Shown piece after piece: positions 1 to 6,842 of a stretch of DNA of 9,490 nt. The notes under the pieces were generated by a model that was not told where the DNA came from, ran no database searches, and saw only the letters and a list, made by a program, of their open reading frames with translations. The number at the start of each line of letters is the position of its first letter. Position 1 is the stretch's first letter. Position numbers and translations under genes: made by a program. Source of the stretch: an uncultured Chloroflexota bacterium (lineage in GTDB: Bacteria; Chloroflexota; Dehalococcoidia; UBA2979); assembly GCA_902827055.1 (NCBI GenBank), contig CADEHD010000036.1:1-9490 (forward strand). Reading direction: 5' to 3'.

Positions 1-635
1 AGGTTGCGAATCACGTCGCCCCGGTACTCGATGACGTGGCCGATGCCCCCGTCGACGCCGATCGTCTGCAGGATCGAGAGGATCACGTCCTTGGCGGTCA
101 CGCCCACTCCGAGCGAGCCCGTGACCTCCACCGACATGGTCTTCGGGGTCAGCTGCGGCAGGGTCTGCGTCGCGAGGACGTGCTCCACCTCGGACGTGCC
201 GATGCCGAATGCGAGCGCGCCCATCGCCCCATGCGTCGAGGTGTGGCTGTCCCCACAGACGATGGTCATGCCGGGCTGGGTCAGTCCCTGCTCGGGCCCA
301 ATCACGTGCACGATGCCCTGGTTGATGTCAAAGATGTCGTAGAGCGGGATCCCGGTCGACTCGCAGTTCTCGCGCAGCACGCGGATCTGCTGGTCTGACA
401 GCGGGTCGGGGTTCGGCAGGTTCCGATTCAGGGTGGGGACGTTGTGGTCCACCGTCGCGAACGTGAGGTCGGGCCTCCGCACGGTCCGCCCCTGCAGGCG
501 CATGGACTCGAACGCCTGCGGCGACGTCACCTCGTGCACCAGGTGCAGGTCGACGTAGAGCAGGTCGGGCTGCCCCGCCTCCTGCCGCACCACGTGCTGG
601 TCCCAGATCTTCTCGATGATGGTCTTCGGCGCCAT
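1..635 (-). CDS. leuC: 3-isopropylmalate dehydratase large subunit LeuC, N-terminal part (cut by the window edge)
   Basis: LeuC with LeuD isomerises 2-isopropylmalate to 3-isopropylmalate in cytosolic leucine synthesis, using a [4Fe-4S] cluster. The 211 complete codons read closely like the N-terminal part of bacterial LeuC (family length about 465-470 residues). Seen: DLHLVHEVTSPQAFE (29-43), VDHNVPT (62-68), QGIVHVIGPEQG (106-117) and the aconitase-family signature VCGDSHTSTHGA (126-137), followed by GTSEVEHVLATQTL (146-159). The cluster-binding cysteines lie in the missing C-terminal part, so integrity cannot be judged. The ATG start has a weak GAGGG about ten bases upstream and gives the usual N-terminus (MAPKTIIEKIWDQHVV). 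The gene follows leuA in the same direction after 176 bases that hold a strong hairpin and tandem CGTCACG motifs, so leuC may have some separate control. Identification is secure. Confidence 0.96.
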   Translation of the reverse strand, partial: MAPKTIIEKIWDQHVVRQEAGQPDLLYVDLHLVHEVTSPQAFESMRLQGRTVRRPDLTFATVDHNVPTLNRNLPNPDPLSDQQIRVLRENCESTGIPLYDIFDINQGIVHVIGPEQGLTQPGMTIVCGDSHTSTHGAMGALAFGIGTSEVEHVLATQTLPQLTPKTMSVEVTGSLGVGVTAKDVILSILQTIGVDGGIGHVIEYRGDVIRN

Positions 636-662
636 GACCCCCGCCCTCGCTCACACTGGCCG

Positions 663-693
663 CGTCACGACCGTTACGTCACGATACGTCACG
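663..693. repeat. Three tandem CGTCACG motifs between leuA and leuC
   Basis: On the plus strand CGTCACG occurs at 663-669, 677-683 and 687-693. The last two are parts of a perfect direct repeat TACGTCACG (675-683 and 685-693) with a 10-base period, about one helical turn. On the transcribed strand they read CGTGACG, 28 to 58 bases before the leuC start. Short same-face direct repeats just upstream of a gene suggest a binding site for a regulator. No named regulator motif is recognised, so function is inference. Confidence 0.45.
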
Positions 694-751
694 CGCCGTC
701 GTCTTCGTCATCACGATGCTCACGCATGTCCACGATAGCCGCGATGGTACG

Positions 752-780
752 GCGAGGCGACGGACGTGCCGCCGCCTCGC
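752..780 (-). other. Strong 12-bp hairpin in the leuA-leuC spacer
   Basis: Read on the minus strand, GCGAGGCGGCGG (780-769) pairs with CCGTCGCCTCGC (763-752) around the five-base loop CACGT. There are twelve continuous pairs, including one G-U. The hairpin starts 31 bases after the leuA stop and is not followed by a T-rich run on either strand, so it is not a textbook intrinsic terminator. It could protect or define the 3' end of the upstream mRNA, or partly reduce read-through into leuC. The pairing is seen directly; the role is inferred. Confidence 0.5.
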
Positions 781-811
781 GGACTCCCTCACGTGGCCTC
801 GCCCGGGACCG

Positions 812-2347
812 CTAGGCGGGCACCGCAACCTGCGAGGCCTGCACAAATCGGTTCAGCGCGTGGAGGTACGCCCGCGCGCTCGCCACCAGGATGTCGGTGT
901 CCGCCGCTCGCCCGACGTACGAGCCCCCATCCGCCTCGATGCGGATTGTGACCTCGCCCTGGGCGTCGATGCCCTCGGTCACGGACTTCACGCTGAACTC
1001 GGTCAGTTCGTTCTCGAGCCTCGTCACACGGTTGATCGCCCGGTAGATGGCGTCCACGGGACCACTACCGATCGCGGCGTCCTCGTGGCTGGTGCCGTCG
1101 GGCCCCACCAGGCGCACCGTCGCGGTCGGTGAGCCGCGGTCGCTCGTCGAGACCTGCACGAGGTCGAGCTTCCACGCCTCGGCGACTTCCATGGAGGTCT
1201 GCTCCCCGAGGATCGCCTCCAGGTCGCGGTCGTCGACTTCGTCCTTGCGGTCGGCGACGTCCTTGAACGCGTTGAAGACGCGCTCGAACTCCTCGTCGGT
1301 CACCTGCACACCCAGGTCATCAAGGCGCGCCCGCAGCCCGTGCCGCCCGGATACCTTGGTCAGTACGATCGACGACCCGGTCGGGACGCCCACGGACTTC
1401 GGGTCCATGATCTCGTACGTCTCGCGCATCTTCAGCACGCCATCCTGGTGGATGCCGGAGGAGTGGCGGAACGCATTCTTCCCAACGATCGCCTTGTTCC
1501 ACTGGACGGCCATCCCGGACAGCCGCTCTACGAGGCGACTCGTGTGGTACAGCTCGCGCGTGTGGACGTCGGTGTGCGCGCCGATCATGTCGCCACGCGT
1601 CGCGATGGCCATGATCACCTCCTCGAGGGAGGTGTTGCCCGCGCGCTCGCCGATACCGTTGATCGCGCCCTCGACCTGCCGCGCGCCGTTCAGCACCCCG
1701 GCCAGCGAGTTCGCGGTCGCCATCCCGAGGTCGTTGTGGCAGTGCACCGAAATGCGCACCTTCTCGATGCCGGGCACGTTCGCGCGGATGTTCGCGATCA
1801 GCTGTCCGAACTCAGCCGGGACGGCGTAGCCCACGGTGTCCGGGATGTTGATCGTCGTCGCGCCCTCTTCGATGGCGGCCGCGAGCAGCTGGTACACGAA
1901 CTCGGGGTCGGACCGCGAGGCGTCCATCGGTGAGAACTCGACGTCGGATACGTAGCCTTTGGCCCGCGCGACGCCGTTGCGCGCCATCTCGATGACGTCT
2001 TCCTTGTTCTTCCGCAGCTGGTGCGCCATGTGGATGTCGGAGGACGACAGGAATACGTGGATCCGGGGCGTCTCCGCGTGGCGCACGGCCTCCCAGGCCG
2101 CATCGATGTCGGGGTTCACCGCGCGGGCGAGGCCCGCGATCATTGGGCCCTTCACCTCGCGGGCGATGAGTGAGACCGCCTCGAGGTCACCCGGTGACGA
2201 TGCCGGGAACCCGGCCTCGATGATGTCCACGTTCAGCCGCGCGAGTTGGCGCGCAATCTCGAGCTTGTCTTCCTTTGTGAACCCGATGCCGGCGCTCTGT
2301 TCGCCGTCACGCAGGGTGGTGTCGAAGATGTACACCTTGTCGCTCAT
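812..2347 (-). CDS. leuA: 2-isopropylmalate synthase LeuA
   Basis: LeuA condenses acetyl-CoA with 2-oxoisovalerate to 2-isopropylmalate, the committed step of leucine synthesis. The 511-residue product has the usual length. The catalytic TIM barrel opens with FDTTLRDGEQSAG (8-20), containing Arg13 and metal ligand Asp14. The metal-binding His202 and His204 lie in SVHCHNDLGMA (200-210) and Asn238 in GERAGNTSLEE. SSGIHQDGVLK (296-306) marks the linker subdomain. Residues from about 393 form the LeuA C-terminal regulatory domain (GSGPVDAIYRAINR, 427-440), so leucine feedback inhibition is expected. ATG at 2347 is chosen because the protein then starts MSDKVYIFDTTLRDGEQ and GAGG lies eight bases upstream; an in-frame GTG at 2380 would add eleven unlikely residues. 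A 66-base spacer with a hairpin separates it from the preceding gene. It is probably transcribed as part of the ilv operon. Confidence 0.97.
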   Translation of the reverse strand: MSDKVYIFDTTLRDGEQSAGIGFTKEDKLEIARQLARLNVDIIEAGFPASSPGDLEAVSLIAREVKGPMIAGLARAVNPDIDAAWEAVRHAETPRIHVFLSSSDIHMAHQLRKNKEDVIEMARNGVARAKGYVSDVEFSPMDASRSDPEFVYQLLAAAIEEGATTINIPDTVGYAVPAEFGQLIANIRANVPGIEKVRISVHCHNDLGMATANSLAGVLNGARQVEGAINGIGERAGNTSLEEVIMAIATRGDMIGAHTDVHTRELYHTSRLVERLSGMAVQWNKAIVGKNAFRHSSGIHQDGVLKMRETYEIMDPKSVGVPTGSSIVLTKVSGRHGLRARLDDLGVQVTDEEFERVFNAFKDVADRKDEVDDRDLEAILGEQTSMEVAEAWKLDLVQVSTSDRGSPTATVRLVGPDGTSHEDAAIGSGPVDAIYRAINRVTRLENELTEFSVKSVTEGIDAQGEVTIRIEADGGSYVGRAADTDILVASARAYLHALNRFVQASQVAVPA

Positions 2348-2399
2348 GGCTCTTGCCTCGTGCCTTCCGCATGCCGTCACTGAAATCGTACTGCGCGCG

Positions 2400-2428
2400 C
2401 CCTCCCATCCGCCTCAGGCGGAGGAGGG
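2400..2428 (-). other. Hairpin with the upstream gene's stop codon as its loop
   Basis: On the minus strand CCCTCC-TCCGCC (2428-2417) pairs with GGCGGA-TG-GGAGGG (2413-2400). That is two perfect six-bp helices separated by a two-base bulge (TG). The three-base loop is TGA, the stop codon of the acyl-CoA-dehydrogenase-like gene. No T-run follows, so termination is doubtful; an effect on mRNA stability or partial polarity before leuA is possible. Pairing is seen; function is inferred. Confidence 0.45.
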
Positions 2429-3352
2429 CTGAGGAAGCACGAGGCCGAGGCCGGCAAGCGCCTCGTCCGCGCGACGTGCCAGCGTGTCCGACCGCACCAT
2501 CCGCGCATCGCGGTCCCAGCGTCCGTGCAGCACCGGGTCAGCGGTGGCCACCAGCGCCTCGAACTCGGCCGCCAGCACGCGGATCTCGGCGTCCACGGCC
2601 CCGATCGCGATCGTGGCGGCCCTCGAGGGCAACGGCAACGCGACGGCGCTCGCGGCGCGGACCAACCCCTGCACCACCCTGCCGACGAACGCCGGAGGCG
2701 CCTGCAAGCGCACCGCGTGGCTCAACAGGAAGGCGCTCAGGGCCACTCGCACGTAGGCACCCTCGGCCGCCCGGAACACCGGAAAGCTCGAGGCGTCCCC
2801 GGTGACCTGCTCGTCGGCGATGGCCACGTCATCGAAGCGGACGCGCCCCTGCACCATCTCGCCGAGGTAGCCACCCGCGCGGCTGTGCTCGATGACGACG
2901 CCGGGCTGGTCCCGGCGCACCACGATGAGCGGCAACTCGTTCTGGTGAGCGCTGACGATCAGTCGCTCGACGTGGTCCGCGGCGGCCACCCACGTCTTCC
3001 ACCCGGACAGGCGTCGCGCACCCGGCTCGCCGGTCAGCGCGGTCCCGGGCAGGTCGCCCACGCCCTCGGTATTCACGAGGGCGCTCCAACCCGGCTCGAT
3101 GGGGAGCTGCGGCAGGCCCCGTCGGAGCGTCGCCTGGTACCCGGACAGGAACACCCACGCGAGACGGTCGGCGAGGGCCCCGCCGACGGCTGCCATCAAC
3201 GTCGGTTCGGTTGCGCTCAGCCCCCGCGCAACCCACGCCGCGTGGAAATCGTCCTCGGTGGGTGCGTCCAGCGGCACGATGGCGCCGGTCAGCACCGCCT
3301 CGATGACACCATCGAGGGTCGTCTGCCGCACGGTGACCTGCGCGCTCGCCAC
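2414..3352 (-). CDS. Acyl-CoA dehydrogenase-like protein of unknown role within the ilv-leu operon
   Basis: The 312-residue product is shorter than typical acyl-CoA dehydrogenases (about 380). Residues 88-183 resemble their beta-barrel middle domain: NTEGVGDLPGTALTGE stands where TEP-x-AGSD flavin-contact residues usually lie, SGWKTWVAAADHVE (116-129) matches the G-x-K-x-W-I-x-N-A-x-x-A-D stretch, and VRFDDVAIADE (171-181) matches the FDDV-x-VP strand. Residues about 190-305 are mainly Ala/Leu/Arg-rich helix, like the C-terminal four-helix bundle. The N-terminal helical domain looks shortened. The canonical TEP-AGSD motif is altered and no clear catalytic glutamate or C-terminal EI-x-R motif is visible, so activity is uncertain. 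The GTG start lies nine bases after the ilvC stop, with AGGA overlapping that stop, which suggests translational coupling. It is not a known step of valine or leucine synthesis; possible roles are handling of branched acyl-CoA or a non-catalytic structural function. Family assignment is moderate, function unknown. Confidence 0.62.
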   Translation of the reverse strand: MASAQVTVRQTTLDGVIEAVLTGAIVPLDAPTEDDFHAAWVARGLSATEPTLMAAVGGALADRLAWVFLSGYQATLRRGLPQLPIEPGWSALVNTEGVGDLPGTALTGEPGARRLSGWKTWVAAADHVERLIVSAHQNELPLIVVRRDQPGVVIEHSRAGGYLGEMVQGRVRFDDVAIADEQVTGDASSFPVFRAAEGAYVRVALSAFLLSHAVRLQAPPAFVGRVVQGLVRAASAVALPLPSRAATIAIGAVDAEIRVLAAEFEALVATADPVLHGRWDRDARMVRSDTLARRADEALAGLGLVLPQPSSA

Positions 3353-3359
3353 GAACTCG

Positions 3360-3363
3360 TCCT
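3360..3363 (-). promoter_or_regulatory. Shine-Dalgarno AGGA overlapping the ilvC stop codon
   Basis: On the minus strand TAGGACGAGTTCGTG holds the ilvC stop (TAG), an AGGA ribosome site sharing its last two bases, a seven-base spacer and the GTG start of the acyl-CoA-dehydrogenase-like gene. This decides the GTG start and suggests that ribosomes finishing ilvC initiate the next gene. Confidence 0.6.
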
Positions 3364-4363
3364 AGCGCTTGCCCTGGTTGAGCCAGGACATCATCGCCCG
3401 CATGTCCTTGCCCACCACCTCGACGGGGTGCGCGGCGTTCTGGCGGCGCAGCGCGTTGAAGTGCGGCCGGCCCACCTGGTTCTCCAGGATCCACTCGCGC
3501 GCGAATCGACCGTCCTGGATCTCGTTCAGGACTTCCTTCATCTCCGCCTTCACCTGCGGACCCACCACGCGAGGCCCGCGCGTGTAGTCGCCATACTCGG
3601 CGGTGTCACTCACCGAGTAGCGCATGTACTCCATGCCGCCCTCGTACAGCAGGTCCACGATCAGCTTGAGCTCGTGGAAGGTCTCGAAGTACGCCGACTC
3701 CGGCTGGTACCCGGCCTCGACCAGCGTCTCGAACGCAGCCTTGATCAGGGCTGTGACGCCACCACAGAGGATGGTCTGCTCGCCGAACAGGTCGGTCTCG
3801 GTCTCCTCCAGGAAGGTGGTCTCCAGGATGCCGCCGCGCGCGGCGCCGATGCCCTTGCCGTACGCCAGCGCGGTCTGCAGCGCGGTCTCACTCGCGTCCT
3901 GGTGGATGGCGACCAGCGCCGGGACGCCGCCACCCTCGGTGTACACGCGCCGTACGAGGTGTCCAGGCCCCTTCGGGGCGATCATCGACACGTCCACGCC
4001 CTCGGGCGGTGCGATCTGTCCGAAGTGGATGTTGAACCCGTGCGCGAACATCAGCGTCTTGCCGGGCTCCAGGTGCGGCAGGATGTGGTCGTCGTACACC
4101 CGCTTCTGCACCTGGTCTGGTACCAGCATCATGATGACATCGGAGTCCCGCGCGACGTCGTCAACGGTCCCGACGGTCAGCCCGGCCTCCTGCGCCTTCG
4201 CAATGGAGGGCGATCCGGGGTACAGACCCACGGAGACCGTCACGCCCGATTCCTTCAGGTTGAGCGCATGCGCGTGCCCCTGCGAGCCGTAGCCGATGAC
4301 GCCGACTTTTCGGCCCTTCAGCAGGCCCAGGTCGGCATCGCTCTCGTAGTAAATCTTGGCCAC
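3362..4363 (-). CDS. ilvC: Ketol-acid reductoisomerase IlvC (class I, short form)
   Basis: IlvC isomerises and reduces 2-acetolactate or 2-aceto-2-hydroxybutyrate to the dihydroxy acids of valine and isoleucine synthesis, using Mg2+ and NAD(P)H. The 333-residue length is typical of class I enzymes. Seen: the Rossmann motif GVIGYGSQGHAHALNLKESG (21-40), His108 in FAHGFNIHF, Lys131 in APKGPGH, metal ligands Asp191 and Glu195 in DLFGEQ, Glu227 and Glu231 in ETFHELKL, and Ser252 in YSVSDTAEYGDY. All catalytic residues are present. The cofactor-phosphate loop after beta-2 reads GLYPGSPSI (46-54): Ser51 and Ser53 are kept, but no Arg or Lys is present. The GTG start is supported by GGAG eight bases upstream and the usual N-terminus MAKIYYESDADL. 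It lies 176 bases after ilvN and is tightly coupled to the next gene. Confidence 0.97.
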   Translation of the reverse strand: MAKIYYESDADLGLLKGRKVGVIGYGSQGHAHALNLKESGVTVSVGLYPGSPSIAKAQEAGLTVGTVDDVARDSDVIMMLVPDQVQKRVYDDHILPHLEPGKTLMFAHGFNIHFGQIAPPEGVDVSMIAPKGPGHLVRRVYTEGGGVPALVAIHQDASETALQTALAYGKGIGAARGGILETTFLEETETDLFGEQTILCGGVTALIKAAFETLVEAGYQPESAYFETFHELKLIVDLLYEGGMEYMRYSVSDTAEYGDYTRGPRVVGPQVKAEMKEVLNEIQDGRFAREWILENQVGRPHFNALRRQNAAHPVEVVGKDMRAMMSWLNQGKR

Positions 4364-4433
4364 GCTCTGCGCTCCGGTTTCTGTTCGCTGGTCTCGTGAT
4401 GATCCCGCACAGTGCTGCTTGGTTCGAGGCCCG

Positions 4434-4439
4434 ACTATA
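4434..4439 (-). promoter_or_regulatory. Possible -10 box (TATAGT) ahead of ilvC
   Basis: In the 176-base ilvN-ilvC spacer the minus strand carries TATAGT, one mismatch from TATAAT, in otherwise G+C-rich DNA, about 70 bases before the ilvC GTG. There is no recognisable -35 at the right distance (GGCGCG at 17 bases). It could be an internal promoter that lets ilvC be expressed apart from the attenuated leader, or chance. Confidence 0.25.
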
Positions 4440-4495
4440 ACCTCGGCGACCCGTTACGCGCCCTCCGGTTGTTCACCGATCACGCCGATTGGGTC

Positions 4496-4518
4496 GCCCG
4501 TGCGGCTTCCGTACGGGC
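4496..4518 (-). other. Hairpin after ilvN
   Basis: On the minus strand GCCCGT-A-CGG pairs with CCG-C-ACGGGC around the loop AAG: six plus three pairs with one internal A/C mismatch. It begins 21 bases after the ilvN stop. No T-run follows, so it is a weak terminator candidate at most; it may mark an mRNA processing or stability boundary between ilvBN and ilvC. Confidence 0.4.
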
Positions 4519-4539
4519 CCGCCTGCCTCGCCGCGTGGT

Positions 4540-5115
4540 TCAGTCGCTGACGAAGGGCAGGTCGCCCTCGGGGCGGCGGCCACTGTCGTGGTGGAACCGC
4601 TGTAGCTCCGCGCTCTCCGATTCGTTCACCGCGGTGGTCTTCGCCCCACGCACCATCGCCACGCGCCCCGTTCGAGTCAGCTCGCGGATCCCGAAGGGCC
4701 GCAGGTTCTCGATCAGCGCGTCATTCCGGTCCTCATCGGCCACGGACTGGATGATCATCGAGCTCGGCGAGACATCGACGGCCTGCGCCCGGAAAATGTC
4801 CACAAGGTCCAGCACGTCCCGTCGCTGCTCGCGGTTGCAGCGCACCTTCACGAGCACCAGCTCGCGAATGACGGCCTCTTCCTTCGTCAGATCCGAGACC
4901 TTCACGACGTCGATGAGCTTGTAGAGCTGCTTCTCCACCTGCTCGACGATGCCGGCACCTCCGTCGACGACGATCGTCATCCGCGAGATGCCCTGCTCCT
5001 CCGTGGTCCCCACGGCCAGGGAATCGATGTTGAACCCGCGCCGCCGGAACAGCGACGCCACGCGGTTCAGGACGCCCGGGCGATCCTCCACCAGCGCCAC
5101 GACGGTGTGCTTCAC
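4540..5115 (-). CDS. ilvN: Acetohydroxyacid synthase regulatory (small) subunit IlvN/IlvH
   Basis: This subunit binds the IlvB catalytic subunit, raises its activity and normally confers valine feedback inhibition. The N-terminal ACT domain (about 1-76) reads MKHTVVALVEDRPGVLNRVA; Gly14 and Asn29 (RRGFNIDSLAVG) sit at the positions known in E. coli IlvH for valine binding, while the Asn11 position is Asp. The second ferredoxin-like domain (about 80-160) contains VLVKVRCNREQR and GRVAMVRGAK. At 191 residues it is longer than the E. coli form (163) because of a polar C-terminal tail. The GTG start overlaps the ilvB stop as GTGA and has a near-perfect GGAGGT six bases upstream, which supports both the start and 1:1 coupled synthesis with IlvB. 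Valine sensitivity is inferred from conserved residues. Confidence 0.96.
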   Translation of the reverse strand: MKHTVVALVEDRPGVLNRVASLFRRRGFNIDSLAVGTTEEQGISRMTIVVDGGAGIVEQVEKQLYKLIDVVKVSDLTKEEAVIRELVLVKVRCNREQRRDVLDLVDIFRAQAVDVSPSSMIIQSVADEDRNDALIENLRPFGIRELTRTGRVAMVRGAKTTAVNESESAELQRFHHDSGRRPEGDLPFVSD

Positions 5116-6806
5116 GATCGCACCTCCGAGGCGTCACGAGGAGCTTCCACGGTCTCTTTCAGCGCGGCCCCGGCAGGCACCATCGGCCAGACGTTCCCCT
5201 CGGCCTGCACCTGGAAATCGACGATCACCGGACCCGCGTGCCCCTCGGCCTCGCGGATGGCGTCGTCCACCTGCTCCTTCTCGGTGACCCGGATCGCGTG
5301 GATGCCGTAGGCGTCGGCGAGCTTCAGGAAGTCGGGCTGCGTCATTGCCACGGAGACGTAGTTGTCCTGGTAGAACAACTCCTGCCACTGGCGCACCATG
5401 CCCAGGTACCCGTTGTTCATGATCGCCATCTTCACCGGCGTCCGCGCGTCGACCATCGTGGCGAGTTCCTGCAGCGTCATCTGGAACCCACCGTCGCCGC
5501 AGATCGCCCACACGGTCTCGCCCGGCCGCGCGACCTGCGCTCCGAGCGCCGCGGGGACCTCGAACCCCATCGTCCCCAGCCCTCCCGAGGTGATGAGCTG
5601 GTGCGGACGCGTGAACTTCATGTGCTGCGCGGCCCACATCTGGTGCTGGCCCACGCCGGTCACGATCGTGGCGTCCGGCGACATCTCGGAGATGCGACGC
5701 ACGATGTGCTGCACGGACAACTCCGGCCCGGACGGCACCGCCATCGAGTGGCCGTGCGCCTGCCGCAGGTCGTCGATCCAGTGCAGCCAGTCCACGTGCG
5801 AGTTCTGACTCACGGCCTCGATGAGCTGCGGCAGCACGAGCTTGACGTCGCCCACGATCGGCACGTGCGCAGGCACGTTCTTGTTGTGCTCGGCAGGATC
5901 GATGTCGATGTGGATCAGCTTCGCGGTCGGGTTGAAGTCGGCGAACCGCCCGAGCGCACGGTCGTCCATCCGATTGCCGATGCCAATGATGACATCGGCG
6001 TTCGATGCGGCGTGGTTCGCCTCGTACGACCCGTGCATGCCGAGCATGCCGTACGACAGCACGTGGTCACGCGGAATCGAGCCGAGCCCGAGCAGTGTGT
6101 TGAGCACGGGCGTCCCGGTCTTCTCCGCGAAGCGCCGCAGCTCGTCGTGCGCGTTGCCGAGGATGACGCCGTGCCCGCCGATGATGATCGGGCGCTCCGC
6201 CGCGTCGATGATCTCGGCGGCCTTCTTCACCTGCCCGGGATGCCCCGTCGTCGCCGGCTTGTAGCCGCGAATCGAGACCTTCTCCGGCCAGACGAACTCG
6301 GTCTCCTCGATGAAGACGTCCTTCGGGATATCGATGTGCACCGGCCCGGGCCGACCGGTGGTCGCGATGTACGCACCCTCGGCGAACGTGTACGCGATGT
6401 CTTCCACGCGCATCACGAGGTAGTTGTGCTTCACCGCCGGCATCGTGATGCCGGTGATGTCAGCCTCCTGGAACCCGTCCTTCCCGAGGAGGTTCCGCGC
6501 GACGTTGCCCGTGACGAACAGCGTCGGCAACGAGTCCATCATCGCGTCCTGGATCGCGGTGACCAGGTTCGTCGCACCCGGTCCGGAGGTCGCCAACGCC
6601 ACTCCGAGGCGCCCGCTTGCCTTCGCATAGCCCTCGGCCATGTGGCCGCCGCCCTGCTCGTGCCGCACCAGGATGTGCCGCACCTCGGGATGCGCGGGCA
6701 GGCGGTCGTACAGCGGGAGCACCACCCCCCCGGGGTACCCGAACACCACGTCAACACCAAGGCGCTTCAGGCTCTCGAGAACGATGTCCGCGCCGCTCAT
6801 CTTCAT
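5112..6806 (-). CDS. ilvB: Acetohydroxyacid (acetolactate) synthase catalytic subunit IlvB
   Basis: IlvB uses thiamine diphosphate, Mg2+ and FAD to join two pyruvates into 2-acetolactate, or pyruvate and 2-oxobutyrate into 2-aceto-2-hydroxybutyrate, the first common step for valine, leucine and isoleucine. The 564 residues match the family length. Seen: GYPGGVVLPLYDRL (23-36), catalytic Glu50 in RHEQGGGHMAEGYA, TSGPGATNLVTAIQDAMMDS (73-92), GFQEADITGIT (111-121), the FAD-domain IGNRMDDR (276-283), TSGGLGTMGFEVPAALGAQ (406-424) and the ThDP/Mg motif GDGG (437-440) to NNGYLGMVRQWQELFYQ (464-480). No key residue is missing, so this is a true AHAS. ATG at 6806 has GGGTGAG five bases upstream; a second ATG two codons later is also possible. 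It is the first structural gene after the attenuator leader and overlaps ilvN. Confidence 0.97.
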   Translation of the reverse strand: MKMSGADIVLESLKRLGVDVVFGYPGGVVLPLYDRLPAHPEVRHILVRHEQGGGHMAEGYAKASGRLGVALATSGPGATNLVTAIQDAMMDSLPTLFVTGNVARNLLGKDGFQEADITGITMPAVKHNYLVMRVEDIAYTFAEGAYIATTGRPGPVHIDIPKDVFIEETEFVWPEKVSIRGYKPATTGHPGQVKKAAEIIDAAERPIIIGGHGVILGNAHDELRRFAEKTGTPVLNTLLGLGSIPRDHVLSYGMLGMHGSYEANHAASNADVIIGIGNRMDDRALGRFADFNPTAKLIHIDIDPAEHNKNVPAHVPIVGDVKLVLPQLIEAVSQNSHVDWLHWIDDLRQAHGHSMAVPSGPELSVQHIVRRISEMSPDATIVTGVGQHQMWAAQHMKFTRPHQLITSGGLGTMGFEVPAALGAQVARPGETVWAICGDGGFQMTLQELATMVDARTPVKMAIMNNGYLGMVRQWQELFYQDNYVSVAMTQPDFLKLADAYGIHAIRVTEKEQVDDAIREAEGHAGPVIVDFQVQAEGNVWPMVPAGAALKETVEAPRDASEVRS

Positions 6807-6842
6807 CTGGGCTCACCCGTTCGAATGCACGCGTAGGAGCGA

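Noticed and set aside
664..811. The leuA frame stays open after its TAG to a TGA near 691, giving a possible LeuA extension or small peptide
   Set aside because: LeuA is already full length at 511 residues. The extension is Arg/Ala-rich and then highly charged, and the internal ATG gives only a 12-residue peptide without Leu/Val enrichment.
2348..2380. Upstream GTG start for leuA (11 extra residues)
   Set aside because: The added residues do not match the LeuA N-terminus, while ATG 2347 has a well-placed GAGG and the family-typical start.
2525..4399. Very long plus-strand open frame (624 codons) opposite ilvC and the acyl-CoA-dehydrogenase-like gene
   Set aside because: It is antisense to clearly identified genes, is rich in His, Arg, Gly and Leu as expected of an antisense frame in G+C-rich DNA, and shows no recognisable domain.
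5238..6836. Plus-strand open frame of 532 codons opposite ilvB
   Set aside because: It is the antisense shadow of ilvB, with His/Arg/Val/Leu-biased composition and no family motif.
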